The notes under the pieces are model-generated. The model was given only the letters and a program-made list of their open reading frames with translations. It did not search any database and was not told the origin of the DNA. Source: CBDHFQ01 sp965262565 (GTDB lineage Bacteria > Bacteroidota > Bacteroidia > J057). From it: DNA of 64,000 bases. This document shows, piece after piece, positions 52,386-62,455 of the stretch. The stretch lies in the NCBI GenBank assembly GCA_965262565.1, contig CBDHFQ010000008.1:124001-188000 (forward strand), read 5' to 3'. Position 1 is the stretch's first letter. Every line of letters begins with the position of its first letter. Both the position numbers and the translations under genes were made by a program.

Positions 52386-52591
52386 ATAAAAAAATGGTTA
52401 ATAAAGAGTAGAGATTAGTTGGTCTATAGCTATTAGAAATCATTCAATTCTTTCTATTTATAATTGGGAGAAAGGGTATATACTTGAACTTTGTGTGTTG
52501 ATGATTGAAAAAAATAATTAATTGATAAACATTTTACTTCTTTCGTTTAATCTAAAGGTAAGTGAAAATGTGGAAGATTAATTACAGTTTT

Positions 52592-52624
52592 TTTGTGCAA
52601 TTAAGATATCAAGTTCTAACTTTG
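52592..52624 (+). promoter_or_regulatory. Bacteroidota-type promoter before the GNAT gene
   Basis: TTTG at 52592-52595 and TAACTTTG at 52617-52624, with a 21-base spacer, match the consensus fully. Transcription would start near 52631, 25 bases before the acetyltransferase ATG at 52656. Confidence 0.7.
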
Positions 52625-52655
52625 GGCGAATTTTGAAATTTCCAAATATAGAAAG

Positions 52656-53186
52656 ATGGAATTACAGATTCGCCAGGAACGACCTAAAGACTATCAAGAA
52701 GTTGCTCAAGTAATTCAAGAAGCATTTGTCCAGTCGCCTTTCAGTAATCAGAAAGAACACGATCTGGTGGAGAGATTAAGAAAATCACCATTTTTTATTC
52801 CAGAATTATCCCTTGTGGCAGAAATACAGGATGAAGTTGTTGGATATGTACTTCTTACAAGAATTTTCATTAAACGAGGAGATACTAAGATCGAGAGTTT
52901 ATCTCTTGCACCTATTGCTGTAAAACCTTCTCATCAAAGAAAAGGAATAGGAAGTCGTTTGATAAGGGCTGCCCACAGACAGGCCAGAATACATGGATTT
53001 ACTTCCATTATATTGGTCGGACATGAAGACTTTTATCCGCAATTCGGATATAAAAAAACCAGCCAATTTGGAATTGAATTTCCGTTTAAATTACCAGAAG
53101 AAAATGGAATGGTTATCGATTTAGCTTCTAAAGGATTAGATGATGTAAAGGGGAAGGTGGAATATCCGATAGAATTTTTTCTTTAA
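52656..53186 (+). CDS. GNAT-family N-acetyltransferase (YhbS-like)
   Basis: The 176-residue protein has the GNAT core: IRQERPKDYQEVAQVIQEAF at the start, the acetyl-CoA loop LAPIAVKPSHQRKGIGSRLIRAAHRQAR (residues about 87-114), and the late segment SIILVGHEDFYPQFGYKKTS typical of YhbS-like enzymes. The acceptor substrate is unknown. It carries its own clear promoter and is followed after 33 bases by a quinone-oxidoreductase-like gene, so the two may be cotranscribed. Confidence 0.9.
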   Translation: MELQIRQERPKDYQEVAQVIQEAFVQSPFSNQKEHDLVERLRKSPFFIPELSLVAEIQDEVVGYVLLTRIFIKRGDTKIESLSLAPIAVKPSHQRKGIGSRLIRAAHRQARIHGFTSIILVGHEDFYPQFGYKKTSQFGIEFPFKLPEENGMVIDLASKGLDDVKGKVEYPIEFFL

Positions 53187-53219
53187 ATTTCTCCATATTC
53201 TGACATTATCTATTAAACT

Positions 53220-54191
53220 ATGTGGGCATGGCAAATTCATGAATACGGTTCTGTGAATGTATTTCAGTTAAATGAAGTCTCTGATCCACAACCAAGAGCG
53301 GGATGGATTCTTATTAAGGTTAAAGCATTTGGTATAAATAGAAGTGAGCTGTATACAAGGCAGGGACACTCCGGAGGTGCTGTGACTATTCCAAGAGTGT
53401 TAGGAATAGAATGCGTAGGTGAAGTGTTAGATGGAGGTGGAACAGATTTGAAAATTGGGCAGAGGGTAGCTGCTGCTATGGGTAATATGGGCCGATTATT
53501 TGATGGAGGTTATGCAGAAAAAACCTTGATTCCCAGGAGTAATGTATTTTCCGTTCAAACAGATCTGGATTGGGCCGTATTTGGTGCTATTCCAGAAACC
53601 TATCTCACTGCATGGGGCGCTATTAAAGAAGCTCTGAATATCCAGCAAGGTCATTCTTTACTTATCAGGGGAGGTTCATCTTCTGTAGGGCTTGCTTGCA
53701 TTTCTATTGCAAAACAAATGGGATGCCCCATTCTAGCTACTACCCGAAAAAGTGCAAAAGTCTCTTTTCTAAAAGATGCGGGAGCAGATCACGTCTTAAT
53801 CGATACAGGCTGGGTAGAAGATCAGGTAAAAGCAATATTTCCTGAAGGAGTCAATGGTGTAGTTGGCTTAGTAGGATTAGAGAATACCATAAGGGATAAT
53901 TTACAGTGTACGGCCCCGAAAGGAACAGTAGGAATGGTAGGTTTTCTAGGTAATAACTGGGATTATCAATTTTTTCCGTGGATGCCTTCTACTGTAAAAC
54001 TCACGGTTTACAGCTCTGAAACACTCCATTATGAGTATGCTACCCCTGTTTTACAAAAAATAGTAAATTTTATTGAAGAAGGAGACTACAAAGATAATAT
54101 TTTCCGCGTTTTCACTTTTGAGGAAGTGCCTTTGGCACATAAGATGATGGAAAAAAATTTAGCAGCGGGAAAATTGGTGGTAAAAGTCTAA
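53220..54191 (+). CDS. Zinc-independent alcohol dehydrogenase / quinone oxidoreductase-like protein
   Basis: The 323-residue medium-chain reductase is of the quinone oxidoreductase type: GroES-like N-terminus (FGINRSELYTRQGHSGGAVTIPRVLGIECVGEV), an NADPH-binding region LIRGGSSSVGLACISIAKQMGCPILATTRKSAK, and a C-terminal AHKMMEKNLAAGKLVVKV. No zinc-binding cysteine cluster is visible. It probably reduces quinones or enones with NADPH. It lies behind the GNAT gene. Confidence 0.9.
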   Translation: MWAWQIHEYGSVNVFQLNEVSDPQPRAGWILIKVKAFGINRSELYTRQGHSGGAVTIPRVLGIECVGEVLDGGGTDLKIGQRVAAAMGNMGRLFDGGYAEKTLIPRSNVFSVQTDLDWAVFGAIPETYLTAWGAIKEALNIQQGHSLLIRGGSSSVGLACISIAKQMGCPILATTRKSAKVSFLKDAGADHVLIDTGWVEDQVKAIFPEGVNGVVGLVGLENTIRDNLQCTAPKGTVGMVGFLGNNWDYQFFPWMPSTVKLTVYSSETLHYEYATPVLQKIVNFIEEGDYKDNIFRVFTFEEVPLAHKMMEKNLAAGKLVVKV

Positions 54192-54359
54192 TATTCAAGG
54201 TATATGTACGTAATTTTATGCTTAATGATTTAATTATAGGTTATTTATTTTTAATTCTTATTCAATTTTAAATATCTTTCTTTTTTAAACAAAAGTACAA
54301 TAAAACTTACATTCTACTACTTTTAACTATATTCATAATTCAAATTAACAAGTTTATTT

Positions 54360-57300
54360 ATGAGACAAAGTTCTATCCTCTTATTGTGTTTCATCTTATT
54401 TACTGGTTTTACGGCTTGGGGGCAACATCAAGTGACGGGAACAGTAACAGATGAATCAAGCACACCTTTAATTGGTGTCACAGTATTTGAAGAAGGAACC
54501 ACTAATGGTGCTTTAACAGATACTGAAGGGAAATTTATATTAGAAACGGCCTCATCCACGGCCAATCTCATCGTCGCTTATTCTGGATATCAACAACAAA
54601 CAGTAGCTCTGGATGGGAGAAATACGATAGATGTTGTTATGGTAGAAGGGATTGCATTGGATGAGGTGGTCATTACTGCATTAGGAATCACTCGGGAAGC
54701 GAAATCTTTGACCTATGCAGCACAGAATGTATCCACTGAAGAGCTTTCTCAGGCACGTGAACTCAATGTGGTTAATTCTTTATCGGGAAAGGTGGCTGGT
54801 ATTTCCATTAGCCCGAATGGAAGTGGAGTAGGAGCTGATTCGCGTGTAATTCTCAGGGGAAATCGTTCTATCTTTGGTAGTAGCCGGCCTTTATTTATCG
54901 TGGATGGAGTCCCCATTTTAGGAGATATCACAGATATTAATCCTGATGATATCGCATCTATTTCAGTACTTAAAGGACCTAATGCAGCGGCATTATATGG
55001 AAACCGTGCTAATAATGGGGCCATTATCATTTCTACTAAAACAGGAGGAGCAGGAGGCTTTAAAATTGGTTTGAACACTACCGTTACTGCAAGTACTCCG
55101 ATTATTTTAACCAATTATCAAGATCAGTTTGGCCAGGGAAATGCAGGGCAATATAACGGTGCTTCTGAAGACTCCTGGGGACCAGCTATTTCCGGACAAG
55201 TAGTTGATCATTGGTCGCCTGATCCTAATTTTCCAGAGTCTACATATGCTTTACAGGCACAATCCGATAATGTGAATGATTTCTTTCAAACCGGATTAAA
55301 TGTCGCGACTAACCTCACTATTAGTGGAGGGACAGATAAAGCACAAACGTATTTCTCATATACATTTACTGATGCTGAAGGAATTGTGCCTAACAATGAA
55401 TTACAGCGTCATAATGTCAATGTAAGGGTTACGAACAAATTAATGAAGAAGTTAACCCTTGATGCAAAATTAACTTATATTCGAGAAGATGTTGATAATC
55501 AGTTGCCTACAGGTGAAAGCTTCGCTAATCCCGTTCGTCATGCACTGAGACTTCCACGTACTATCAGAACCAGTGATGTAGAAATATTCGAGTATTTAAC
55601 TGATGAAGGGGCGGTACGTCAGCATTATTGGAATCCTGGATCGAATGGGGGAGCTAATCCTTACTGGACCATTAATAGAAATACAAATCAAAGAGATTTA
55701 GATAGGGTTATCGCTTTTGTCTCTTTGCGTTATGAAATTTTAGAAGGCCTATCCATTATGGCCAGATCTGCCCTTGACAGAATTAATCGCCAGGGAGAAG
55801 ATAGGTTGGCAAATGATAGTTATGTTATAGCAGACAATGGTAGATTTAGTGTCACCTTAAGTGAGCAGTATGAGTGGAATAATGATGTGTTAGTTAGTTA
55901 TGACAAGCAACTCACTGATGATTGGTTTATTAGCGTAAACGGGGGGGCTAATTCCAGGATGGAAAGAGGAACATCATTGAATGGCAATGTTCCAGGTGGG
56001 ATTGGTCTTATTGTTCCCAACTTCTTTTCTCTTAATAATACAAATGATAATATTGCTTCCTACAACTTTGGTGCACCAAGAGATGTGAATTCCGTGTATG
56101 GATTCGCTCAGGTAGCTTTCAAAGATGCGGTATTTTTAGATATTACTGCCAGAAATGACTGGAGTTCTACCCTCCCTGAAGCTAATAGATCTTTCTTCTA
56201 TCCTTCTTTTGGCTTGAATGTGGTGCTTTCTGATTTAATCACTGTACCGTCCTGGATAACATTCGCAAAATTCAGAGGTTCCTGGGCCGAAGTGGGGAAT
56301 GACACAGATCCTTTCCAGACCTTGCGTACAGCTGCTGTATCTGCGGGTGGAAACAATGGATTCTTAAATATTTCTACTACTATTCCTAATGAAGATTTGA
56401 TGCCGGAGGAAACTGAATCTATAGAAGTAGGATTTGATGTAAGATTTTTGGATAGCAGAGTTGGTCTTGATTTTACTTATTACAACACTAATTCAAGAAA
56501 TCAATTATTTTCTATTGCTTTACCTCCAGGATCTGGTGCTTCTCAATTCTTTACTAATGGTGGAGACGTGGAAAATAGAGGAATAGAAGCTATTTTTTCT
56601 CTGACCCCTGTTCAATTACCCAATTTTAGATGGGATCTGACTTTTAATTATACCAGAAACAGAAACGAAGTACTTCAAATTAATGATCAGCGTCCACGAA
56701 TTCAGGTTGCTTCTGACTTCTTAAGAGCCTTCTTTATTGAGGAAGGGGAACCTTTTGGTAATGTATTTTCCAGAGGATTTGAAAGAGATGATCAAGGTAG
56801 GATTATTGTAGATGCTGATGGAATTCCTCAGGTAACGGCTGGTCGTACTGTGTTGGTGGCTAACTATAATCCTGATTGGTTAGGAGGCATTAGAAATGCG
56901 ATTAACTGGAAGAATCTAAATGCTAGCTTTCTTGTTGATATTCGTCAGGGAGGTAGCACCACTTCTATTACTAATGCAATTATTTATGGTGGCGGTCATA
57001 CTGAGGAAACTTTATTTGGTAGAGAAGGGGCTGTATTTGGTCAGGGAGAATGGGCTCAGTGGGGAGAAGCCGTTAAAGAAGATGGAACACCTAATGACAT
57101 ACCCATCACTTCCGAGGAGTTCTGGAATCGCGTAGGTGGTAGAAATGCCCCAGCTGGAGAAGCTTTTGCTGTAGATGCCTCTAATATACGCTTGAGAGAA
57201 GTTGTCTTAGGCTATAGATTCCCATTTACCAATAGCAATATCATTTCATCTTTGAATTTATCTTTTGTAGCTAGAAATCTGTTTTTCTTTTCTAATGCAG

Positions 57301-57416
57301 CAGGGGATTTTGATCCAGAGGTGTTAACAACTACAGAGAAACAAGGAGAAGGATTTCAGTCATTTGCACCTCCTACTATGAGAAACTTCGGTTTGAATGT
57401 ACAGTTAAGTTTCTAA
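54360..57416 (+). CDS. SusC/RagA-family TonB-linked outer-membrane transporter
   Basis: This 1018-residue outer-membrane importer for glycans or peptides has a signal peptide (MRQSSILLLCFILFTGFTAWG), a carboxypeptidase-D-like domain (VTGTVTDESSTPLIGVTVFEEGTTNGALTDTEGKF), a plug domain (ELNVVNSLSGKVAGISI to RPLFIVDGVPI, residues about 130-185), and a long beta-barrel ending in Phe (NVQLSF). The SusD partner follows after 134 bases. No glycoside hydrolase lies in the visible neighbourhood; esterases and a sulfatase do. The substrate is therefore open. Confidence 0.96.
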   Translation: MRQSSILLLCFILFTGFTAWGQHQVTGTVTDESSTPLIGVTVFEEGTTNGALTDTEGKFILETASSTANLIVAYSGYQQQTVALDGRNTIDVVMVEGIALDEVVITALGITREAKSLTYAAQNVSTEELSQARELNVVNSLSGKVAGISISPNGSGVGADSRVILRGNRSIFGSSRPLFIVDGVPILGDITDINPDDIASISVLKGPNAAALYGNRANNGAIIISTKTGGAGGFKIGLNTTVTASTPIILTNYQDQFGQGNAGQYNGASEDSWGPAISGQVVDHWSPDPNFPESTYALQAQSDNVNDFFQTGLNVATNLTISGGTDKAQTYFSYTFTDAEGIVPNNELQRHNVNVRVTNKLMKKLTLDAKLTYIREDVDNQLPTGESFANPVRHALRLPRTIRTSDVEIFEYLTDEGAVRQHYWNPGSNGGANPYWTINRNTNQRDLDRVIAFVSLRYEILEGLSIMARSALDRINRQGEDRLANDSYVIADNGRFSVTLSEQYEWNNDVLVSYDKQLTDDWFISVNGGANSRMERGTSLNGNVPGGIGLIVPNFFSLNNTNDNIASYNFGAPRDVNSVYGFAQVAFKDAVFLDITARNDWSSTLPEANRSFFYPSFGLNVVLSDLITVPSWITFAKFRGSWAEVGNDTDPFQTLRTAAVSAGGNNGFLNISTTIPNEDLMPEETESIEVGFDVRFLDSRVGLDFTYYNTNSRNQLFSIALPPGSGASQFFTNGGDVENRGIEAIFSLTPVQLPNFRWDLTFNYTRNRNEVLQINDQRPRIQVASDFLRAFFIEEGEPFGNVFSRGFERDDQGRIIVDADGIPQVTAGRTVLVANYNPDWLGGIRNAINWKNLNASFLVDIRQGGSTTSITNAIIYGGGHTEETLFGREGAVFGQGEWAQWGEAVKEDGTPNDIPITSEEFWNRVGGRNAPAGEAFAVDASNIRLREVVLGYRFPFTNSNIISSLNLSFVARNLFFFSNAAGDFDPEVLTTTEKQGEGFQSFAPPTMRNFGLNVQLSF

Positions 57417-57550
57417 TGTAGTTTTTTTGAAAAATTGTTTTCCTTAAAAAAGAAGGATATATCAAAACAACAAAGGCTTAAAACTGTTGGAATTTTATAT
57501 ATGGTTTTTCTAATTTGTAAATAATAAGCTTTCAATAAAGTTTAACTCAC

Positions 57551-59122
57551 ATGAAACCTTTTAGACAATTACTTATACTATTACTCATCTCTACTTGTGC
57601 TTTTTTGGGCTCTTGTACGGATGATTTCGATGAATTGAACACGAATCCAGGAGCATTGAATACGGCGGATGTAGACGTAACTCTTCTCGGTCAAGCTTTT
57701 GCAAAAGCTCAGTACTTTTCAATGTATGGTCAAAACTGGCGTTTCCAGATAGGTGAAAATCTATTTGCTGATTTATTTAGCCAGTATTTTGCTACTACCG
57801 CATCCAACTTTGACTCGGATCGATATGTTGAGGTTGGTCGTTGGATTGACCTTGGATGGCTGTCATTTTATGAGCAAGCTGCTCCTAATATTAAGTTCGT
57901 GGAAGATTTTGCAGCGTCAAACAATTTGGCTGCAGAGGGTGCTATTGCTAAAATATGGAAAGTTCAGGGATATCACAGAGTTACTGATTACTGGGGCCCA
58001 GTGATCTTTTCTCAATTTGGAAATGGAGAAACTTCTGTGGCTTATGATTCTCAGGAAGATATTTATCGTGCATTCTTTCCTTTACTAGATGAAGCAGTAG
58101 CTACGCTTCAAGGATTTAGTGGAGGGAACGCTTTTGGATCAAATGACCAGCTTTACGGTGGAGATATTGATAGTTGGATCGTTTTTGCTAACTCGTTGCG
58201 TTTGCGTTTAGCTATGCGTGTTAGATTTGCAGATCCCGCCTTAGCACAAACAGAGGCTGAAAAGGCTGTAGCAGCAGGAGTTATGTTGGACAATTCGGAC
58301 AATGCTGATGTATTAACGACCATTAACTCACAAAATCCTTTTACAACGATCACCAACTGGGGCGAATTCAGAATGAGTGCCTTGATGGAAAGTATATTAA
58401 AAGGATATGAAGATCCAAGAATGGAAGCTTTCTTTAATCCGGCTGAAAGTGGAGACACGGATGGAGATGGAATTCCTTTCGAAGGATTGAGAAATGGTCA
58501 AGCTAAGGTAGATAAGGTTCCTGCGTTAAATTCAGATAATTCTGATATGAATACCAAGTGGCTACCTCTTGGAAGAGGGGGAGCTAACCCTCCGATTAAA
58601 GTAATGCACGCTTCTGAAATATATTTCTTACGTGCTGAAGGAGCTTTACTTGGATGGAACATGGGAGGAAGTGCTAAAGAATTATATGATTTGGGGATTG
58701 AAATGTCTATGTTAAATGAGACTTCTGCCGCTTCTGGAGATATTACCGCATATCTTGGAAGTACAAATGTTCCTGCAGCAGCTGATCCTGCTTCTCCGCC
58801 TACTACGGATATTCCTGTAGCTTTTGAAGAGGGAGCAGATCCTGAAAGACAATTAGAGCAAATCATTACTCAAAAGTGGATTGCATTATATCCTGATGGC
58901 TGGGAAGCTTTCTCCGAGTTGCGTAGAACAGGATATCCTCAAATTTATGAATTGTTGAACGTAGAAAATGTGGATTTGAGCGCCAGTGATATTTTCAGAA
59001 GAATGACTTTTGTGGAAAGTGAAGTGTCTAACAATGGTGATGCAGTAATTGCTGCACAAGCTTTGGCTGAACTTTCGACAGGAGACAATAATGCTACAAG
59101 GGTATGGTGGGATAAAAAATAA
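57551..59122 (+). CDS. SusD-like outer-membrane lipoprotein (SusD-like_2 group)
   Basis: This 523-residue surface lipoprotein caps the SusC channel and captures substrate. The lipoprotein signal ends FLGSC (Cys22), followed by TDDFDELNTNPGALNTADV, a typical SusD start. TPR-like helices include IWKVQGYHRVTDYWGPVIFSQ, SLRLRLAMRVRFADPALAQ and EIYFLRAEGALLGW; the C-terminal IITQKWIALYPDGWEAFSELRRTGYPQ is a family hallmark. It pairs with the SusC gene upstream. A terminator follows the stop, separating it at least partly from the CRTAC1-like gene. Confidence 0.94.
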   Translation: MKPFRQLLILLLISTCAFLGSCTDDFDELNTNPGALNTADVDVTLLGQAFAKAQYFSMYGQNWRFQIGENLFADLFSQYFATTASNFDSDRYVEVGRWIDLGWLSFYEQAAPNIKFVEDFAASNNLAAEGAIAKIWKVQGYHRVTDYWGPVIFSQFGNGETSVAYDSQEDIYRAFFPLLDEAVATLQGFSGGNAFGSNDQLYGGDIDSWIVFANSLRLRLAMRVRFADPALAQTEAEKAVAAGVMLDNSDNADVLTTINSQNPFTTITNWGEFRMSALMESILKGYEDPRMEAFFNPAESGDTDGDGIPFEGLRNGQAKVDKVPALNSDNSDMNTKWLPLGRGGANPPIKVMHASEIYFLRAEGALLGWNMGGSAKELYDLGIEMSMLNETSAASGDITAYLGSTNVPAAADPASPPTTDIPVAFEEGADPERQLEQIITQKWIALYPDGWEAFSELRRTGYPQIYELLNVENVDLSASDIFRRMTFVESEVSNNGDAVIAAQALAELSTGDNNATRVWWDKK

Positions 59123-59153
59123 TGATCATTCTGTCACATAAATAATTTATTTT

Positions 59154-59192
59154 AACATGTACTGACTTTTTATAGTTAGTACATGTTTTTTT
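59154..59192 (+). terminator. Intrinsic terminator/attenuator between susD and the CRTAC1-like gene
   Basis: AACATGTACTGAC (59154-59166) pairs with GTTAGTACATGTT (59175-59187) over 13 bases with one G-T pair and an 8-base loop. The T run (59186-59192) follows. It lies 31 bases after the susD stop and overlaps an ATG at 59183, which argues for the later ATG at 59207 as the start of the next gene. Confidence 0.85.
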
Positions 59193-59206
59193 ATGTATTT
59201 AGCTGT

Positions 59207-62200
59207 ATGAGAAACTTCATCTACCCGATGGTTATTTTTTTCCTTCTTACCAGTTGCAAAGAGAAAAAAGATACCTTATTTCAGGCGCTATCTTCTGGTG
59301 AAACCGGAATCAACTTCAAAAATACGCTTAAAGAAACACAGGACGTTAATGTCCTTACCTATTCTTATTTTTATAATGGGGGAGGAGTGGCTATCGGAGA
59401 TGTCAATAATGATGACTTTCCCGATATTTATTTTACTGGTAACTTGGTAGCCAGCCATTTATATATCAATCAGGGAAATTGGAATTTCAAAAATATTGCT
59501 ACATCAGCTGGTGTAGAGGCAGCAGGTTTATGGAATACAGGCGTCACCATGGCAGACGTGAATAATGATGGCTGGTTGGATATTTATGTTTGTAGGTCCG
59601 CAGCCCAAGATCCTAATGCCCGGAAAAATCTTTTATTTATCAATAATCAGGACCTCACTTTCTCAGAAGCCGCAGCTGAATACGGACTAGATGATCCGGC
59701 TTATTCTACTCAGGCTTCCTTTTTTGATTATGACCGCGATGGAGATGTAGATCTGTTTTTATTGAATCACTCAGTTCCGGAATACTCGAATTTTCAAACT
59801 TCTATCGGATTATACAAAAATAGGAAAAATCCGGCATACGGAGATAAACTCTACAGAAATGATAACGGAATATTCACTGATGTTACCAAGGAGGCTGGAA
59901 TCATTACTAATGTACTGGGATTTGGATTAGGAGTAACTATAGCAGACGTGAATAATGATCATTGGTTAGACATATATGTCTCCAATGATTTCAATGAGGA
60001 AGATTATCTTTATTTGAATCAACAAGATGGTACTTTTAAGGAATCCCTAAAAACATATATGGATCATACTTCCCTCTTTTCTATGGGGTCGGATGCTGCA
60101 GATGTCAATAATGATGGGAATACCGATATCCTATCTCTGGATATGTTACCTGAAGATCATTATAGAATAAAGATGACTTCGGGTGCTGATAATTTTGAAA
60201 AATACCACTCTCTCCTTCAACAAGGGTTTTATAAGCAGACCATGCGGAACATGCTCCAGTTAAATGAAGGTAGTGGCCAATTTAGAGAAGTAGGACAATT
60301 AGCAGGTATTTCTAATACGGATTGGTCGTGGTCCGCTTTATTTGCTGATTATGATTTGGACGGATGGCAAGACTTGTTTATTACAAATGGGTATCTCAGA
60401 GATTATACAAATATGGATTTCCTGGCATACACGGTTGATCTAAAGGTAAACGCTGGTAATAACACGAATGTCAACGACTTATTGACCGAAATGCCCAAAA
60501 TTGAAGTACCTAATAAAATGTTTAAGAATGAATTAGGGATTCATTTCAAAGATGTAGGAAAGGAATGGGGATTTGACAAACCTCTTTTATCTAATGGAGC
60601 AGCCTATGGAGACCTGGATAATGATGGTGACATAGATCTAGTGGTCAATAATGTAAATGCTTTAGCTTCTGTTTATAAAAATCAAGCAGTAGAAAAAGGA
60701 TTAGGACAATTTCTAAAGATAAAGTTGGAGAGCGAGAAAGGGATTATTGGTACAACCATAAAATTACATTCAAATGACCAAACATTAAGTAGGGTAATGA
60801 TTCCAACAAGGGGATATCAATCTTCAGTAGAGCCTCTATTGCACTTTGGCCTGGGAGACATAACGAGCATTGACTCCGTTCAAGTGCATTGGCCTGATGG
60901 AGAAGTAGAATTATTTTCCAAGTTAGTTATCAACCGAACTAATGTACTTGTAAGGGGAGAGGGACAATTTACAAAGCCTATACATAAACTAGATACGTCA
61001 TTTTTCAAGCCTAAATCATCCTTGGACTTTGAACATCAAGAGGATCCATTTAACGATTTTAAGGTTCAGTCTTTATTGCCTCAATTCTTATCCAGGGAAG
61101 GGCCTCCCATAGCTGTGGGAGATGTAAATGAAGATGGAATAGAAGATGTAGTGTTAGGAGGTGCCAATGGGCAGGCCGCCTCGATAATGATAGGAATAAA
61201 AGGAGGCGAATGGAAGCAATGGGAAATGCCTGATTTTGAGGAAGATAAGTCGTTTGAAGATGTAGGGATAGAAATGGTAGATGTGGATAATGATGGAGAT
61301 CAGGATGTCGTTGTAGCTTCGGGGGGAAATATGGTTCCTGAAAAAGATTCATTGTACCAAGCCAGATTATATGTAAATGAGGGGGGAGGAATGTTAAAAA
61401 GAGATCTAACCTTCCCAAAAATTTCTATCCATGCTTCTACTATTTGTTCTGCGGATATAGATGAAGATGGCGACATAGATATATTTATTGGCGGGGCATA
61501 TGAGGCATGGAATTACCCCTATCCGGCTCAGCATGCTGTGTTACTTAACGATGGCACAGGTCAGTTTGAATTGGGATATCAACTTCCGATTTCTTCGATT
61601 CATATTTCAGATGCCATATGTAAAGATATTGATGCTGATGGGAACATAGAATTAGTTACGGTTGGGCCTTGGGAACCAATGAGGATTTGGTCATTTGAGA
61701 AGAATCATTGGAGCTTGGATTGGGAAAGTAAAGAAAAAGGGTGGTGGAGTAGTTTGTATATTGATAATTTTGATGAAGATCTCGACATGGAGATCATTGT
61801 GGGAAATATTGGACTTAATCATCAGTTGACAGCTAGTGATACCTTTCCTATAGTCAATTATTTTGAAGATGTAGATCAAAATGGTGCGGTAGATCCGATA
61901 TTGACTTATTTTCATGATGGAGTCAGTTACCCTTTTTTACCTCGAGATGATATATTGAGCCAATTGCCAGGTCTGAAAAAGGAATTTCCTACCTATAGCG
62001 ATTATGCACAGTTTACGACGAGTGATTTATTAAGGATTTTTCCTGATTACCAAGCTGATACGATTAATGAGTTGAGATCAATGATCTTTAATAAAAAAGG
62101 GGAAAGTTGGCAAGCTGTCTCTCTGCCTTTGGTCGCTCAAGTGGCTCCGGTGAATACCATTCAAGCAATGGATGTAGATGGAGATCAGGATTTGGATGTA

Positions 62201-62452
62201 ATATTAGCTGGAAATGAATTATACACACGCGTAAAAATTGGGGAAATGGATGCTAATCACGGAGTGTTACTGGAAAATAAAGGACACTTGAAGTTTGAAC
62301 CAGTACCTCAGCGAAGATCTGGTTTTAGGCTTAAGGGGGCGGTAAAAAGCAGTGAGATGATATTGAATACAGGAGAAACGTATATGTTATTCGGTGTTAA
62401 TAATGATTCACTATCGGTATATCAATGGATAAAAAATAAAATTTATCCCTAG
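59207..62452 (+). CDS. CRTAC1-type lipoprotein with FG-GAP/VCBS repeats and ASPIC/UnbV domain
   Basis: This is a 1081-residue surface lipoprotein from the ATG at 59207, chosen because the preceding ATG at 59183 lies in a terminator hairpin. The signal peptide ends LLTSC. The protein is built of FG-GAP/VCBS propeller repeats with calcium-type DVNNDGxxDIY loops (for example ADVNNDGWLDIYV, GDLDNDGDIDLVV, VDVDNDGDQDVVV). A central ASPIC/UnbV segment PTRGYQSSVEPLLHFGLG to VHWPDGEVELF follows the first propeller. Such proteins often accompany SusC/SusD pairs and may bind glycans. Its stop is 3 bases from the convergent Rpn gene. Confidence 0.92.
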   Translation: MRNFIYPMVIFFLLTSCKEKKDTLFQALSSGETGINFKNTLKETQDVNVLTYSYFYNGGGVAIGDVNNDDFPDIYFTGNLVASHLYINQGNWNFKNIATSAGVEAAGLWNTGVTMADVNNDGWLDIYVCRSAAQDPNARKNLLFINNQDLTFSEAAAEYGLDDPAYSTQASFFDYDRDGDVDLFLLNHSVPEYSNFQTSIGLYKNRKNPAYGDKLYRNDNGIFTDVTKEAGIITNVLGFGLGVTIADVNNDHWLDIYVSNDFNEEDYLYLNQQDGTFKESLKTYMDHTSLFSMGSDAADVNNDGNTDILSLDMLPEDHYRIKMTSGADNFEKYHSLLQQGFYKQTMRNMLQLNEGSGQFREVGQLAGISNTDWSWSALFADYDLDGWQDLFITNGYLRDYTNMDFLAYTVDLKVNAGNNTNVNDLLTEMPKIEVPNKMFKNELGIHFKDVGKEWGFDKPLLSNGAAYGDLDNDGDIDLVVNNVNALASVYKNQAVEKGLGQFLKIKLESEKGIIGTTIKLHSNDQTLSRVMIPTRGYQSSVEPLLHFGLGDITSIDSVQVHWPDGEVELFSKLVINRTNVLVRGEGQFTKPIHKLDTSFFKPKSSLDFEHQEDPFNDFKVQSLLPQFLSREGPPIAVGDVNEDGIEDVVLGGANGQAASIMIGIKGGEWKQWEMPDFEEDKSFEDVGIEMVDVDNDGDQDVVVASGGNMVPEKDSLYQARLYVNEGGGMLKRDLTFPKISIHASTICSADIDEDGDIDIFIGGAYEAWNYPYPAQHAVLLNDGTGQFELGYQLPISSIHISDAICKDIDADGNIELVTVGPWEPMRIWSFEKNHWSLDWESKEKGWWSSLYIDNFDEDLDMEIIVGNIGLNHQLTASDTFPIVNYFEDVDQNGAVDPILTYFHDGVSYPFLPRDDILSQLPGLKKEFPTYSDYAQFTTSDLLRIFPDYQADTINELRSMIFNKKGESWQAVSLPLVAQVAPVNTIQAMDVDGDQDLDVILAGNELYTRVKIGEMDANHGVLLENKGHLKFEPVPQRRSGFRLKGAVKSSEMILNTGETYMLFGVNNDSLSVYQWIKNKIYP

Positions 62453-62455
62453 GGA

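Noticed and set aside
61059..61418. Reverse-strand open frame of 119 codons
   Set aside because: It is antisense to the FG-GAP lipoprotein; its Leu/His/Pro-rich composition is what the reverse of Asp/Gly-rich repeats gives.
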